Shown here piece after piece: positions 6,200 to 6,340 of a stretch of 6,340 nt of DNA (within the stretch, counting starts at the first letter, position 1; each line of letters begins with the position of its first letter). A program made the translations under genes and the position numbers. Location: contig JAIDFD010000069.1 in NCBI GenBank assembly GCA_029054485.1, positions 1-6,340 of the forward strand, given 5' to 3'. The stretch is from Clostridia bacterium (GTDB lineage Bacteria; Bacillota; Clostridia; Christensenellales; Borkfalkiaceae). Below the pieces are notes generated by a model. The model did no database searches and was not told the DNA's origin. It saw only the letters and a program-made list of their open reading frames with translations.

Positions 6200-6275
6200 C
6201 TTAGGCAAGCGGGCGGCGCATATCACACATTTGCACTTTCCTTTTTTTTATTGCGCCGCCGCTTAGCAACCTAAG
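6200..6275. other. Long imperfect stem-loop in the upstream intergenic region
   Basis: Arm 6200-6220 pairs with arm 6252-6275. GGCGGCGCA (6212-6220) pairs with TGCGCCGCC (6252-6260); AAGC (6207-6210) pairs with GCTT (6261-6264) across a one-base G bulge; and CTTAGG (6200-6205) pairs with CCTAAG (6270-6275) past an asymmetric internal loop. That is 19 base pairs closing a 31-base loop. No T-run follows on either strand (the T8 tract lies in the loop), so it is not a standard intrinsic terminator. It could be a structured leader or small RNA, a terminator of another type, or a further dispersed repeat. Confidence 0.55.
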
Positions 6276-6340
6276 GTTTATCCCCTATGGACGCCCGCCG
6301 CATTGCGGCCGCAAAAACGGCGTGAGATTATAAACAGAAC

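Larger units (their letters stand above)
5970..6340. other. Intergenic region upstream of the surface protein gene
   Basis: These 371 bases carry the regulatory and repeat elements listed separately. No reading frame with a convincing ribosome binding site and composition was found on either strand. Bases 6276-6340 show only a short GCCGC-ATT-GCGGC hairpin (6297-6309), followed on the plus strand by AAAAA rather than T, so it is not a plus-strand terminator. Minus-strand frames entering from the right edge end at stops within about 21 codons and have unconvincing content. Confidence 0.7.

Noticed and set aside
6201..6230. Ten-codon minus-strand frame (MCDMRRPLA, stop) with AAAAGGAAAG upstream, a possible leader peptide
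   Set aside because: Spacing is workable but the frame lies in the loop and arm of the stem-loop, is very short, and such a frame is expected by chance. It has no run of a regulatory amino acid.
6200..6275. Intrinsic terminator
   Set aside because: The stem is strong but the T-run is inside the 31-base loop and neither arm is followed by a T-run on its own strand.
6278..6340. Possible C-terminal end of another minus-strand gene entering from the right edge
   Set aside because: One frame is open for 20 codons to a TAA, but the residues (Arg/Gly/Cys-rich) and GC-rich context look non-coding, and a second frame is open nearly as long. It cannot be decided without more sequence.

Overview
The window is almost entirely one very large gene on the minus strand. 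It starts at 5969, has a strong Shine-Dalgarno, and is still open when it leaves the left edge: 1989 complete codons with no in-frame stop. It encodes a secreted, membrane-anchored surface protein. The order of parts is: an N-terminal export signal; a DUF6273-like globular domain (about residues 114-456); a long run of about nine Ig-like/beta-sandwich modules (about 457-1640); one transmembrane helix (about 1692-1714); and a cytoplasmic tail of at least 275 residues. The tail holds a charged E/K/R single helix, Gln/Pro- and Met/Pro-rich linkers and LAEER-type coiled-coil repeats. The C-terminus lies outside the window. Plus-strand open frames lying over this gene are antisense shadows.

The right end (5970-6340) is a 371-bp intergenic region with no convincing gene. 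Going upstream from the start codon it holds: a Shine-Dalgarno; a perfect 20-bp palindrome overlapping the -10 of a plausible sigma-70/sigma-A promoter; a cluster of REP/MITE-like repeats of the widespread TGTCATTCTGAGC type, one end of which supplies the -35; and a long imperfect stem-loop rich in CTTAG and GCGGCG motifs.

The organism is probably an uncultured low-to-mid-GC Gram-positive bacterium (Clostridia-like Bacillota). This is inferred from the AAGGAGG ribosome binding site, the single-TM surface protein with an Ig-like array and a DUF6273-like head, and the repeat type. No taxonomic marker gene is present. Base composition changes inside the gene: the N-terminal third is mostly AT-rich while the remainder is near 50% GC, which suggests a mosaic origin. 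No mobile-element gene, RNA gene, CRISPR array or known defence system is seen. The notable object is the giant bitopic surface protein and the operator-like palindrome in front of it.
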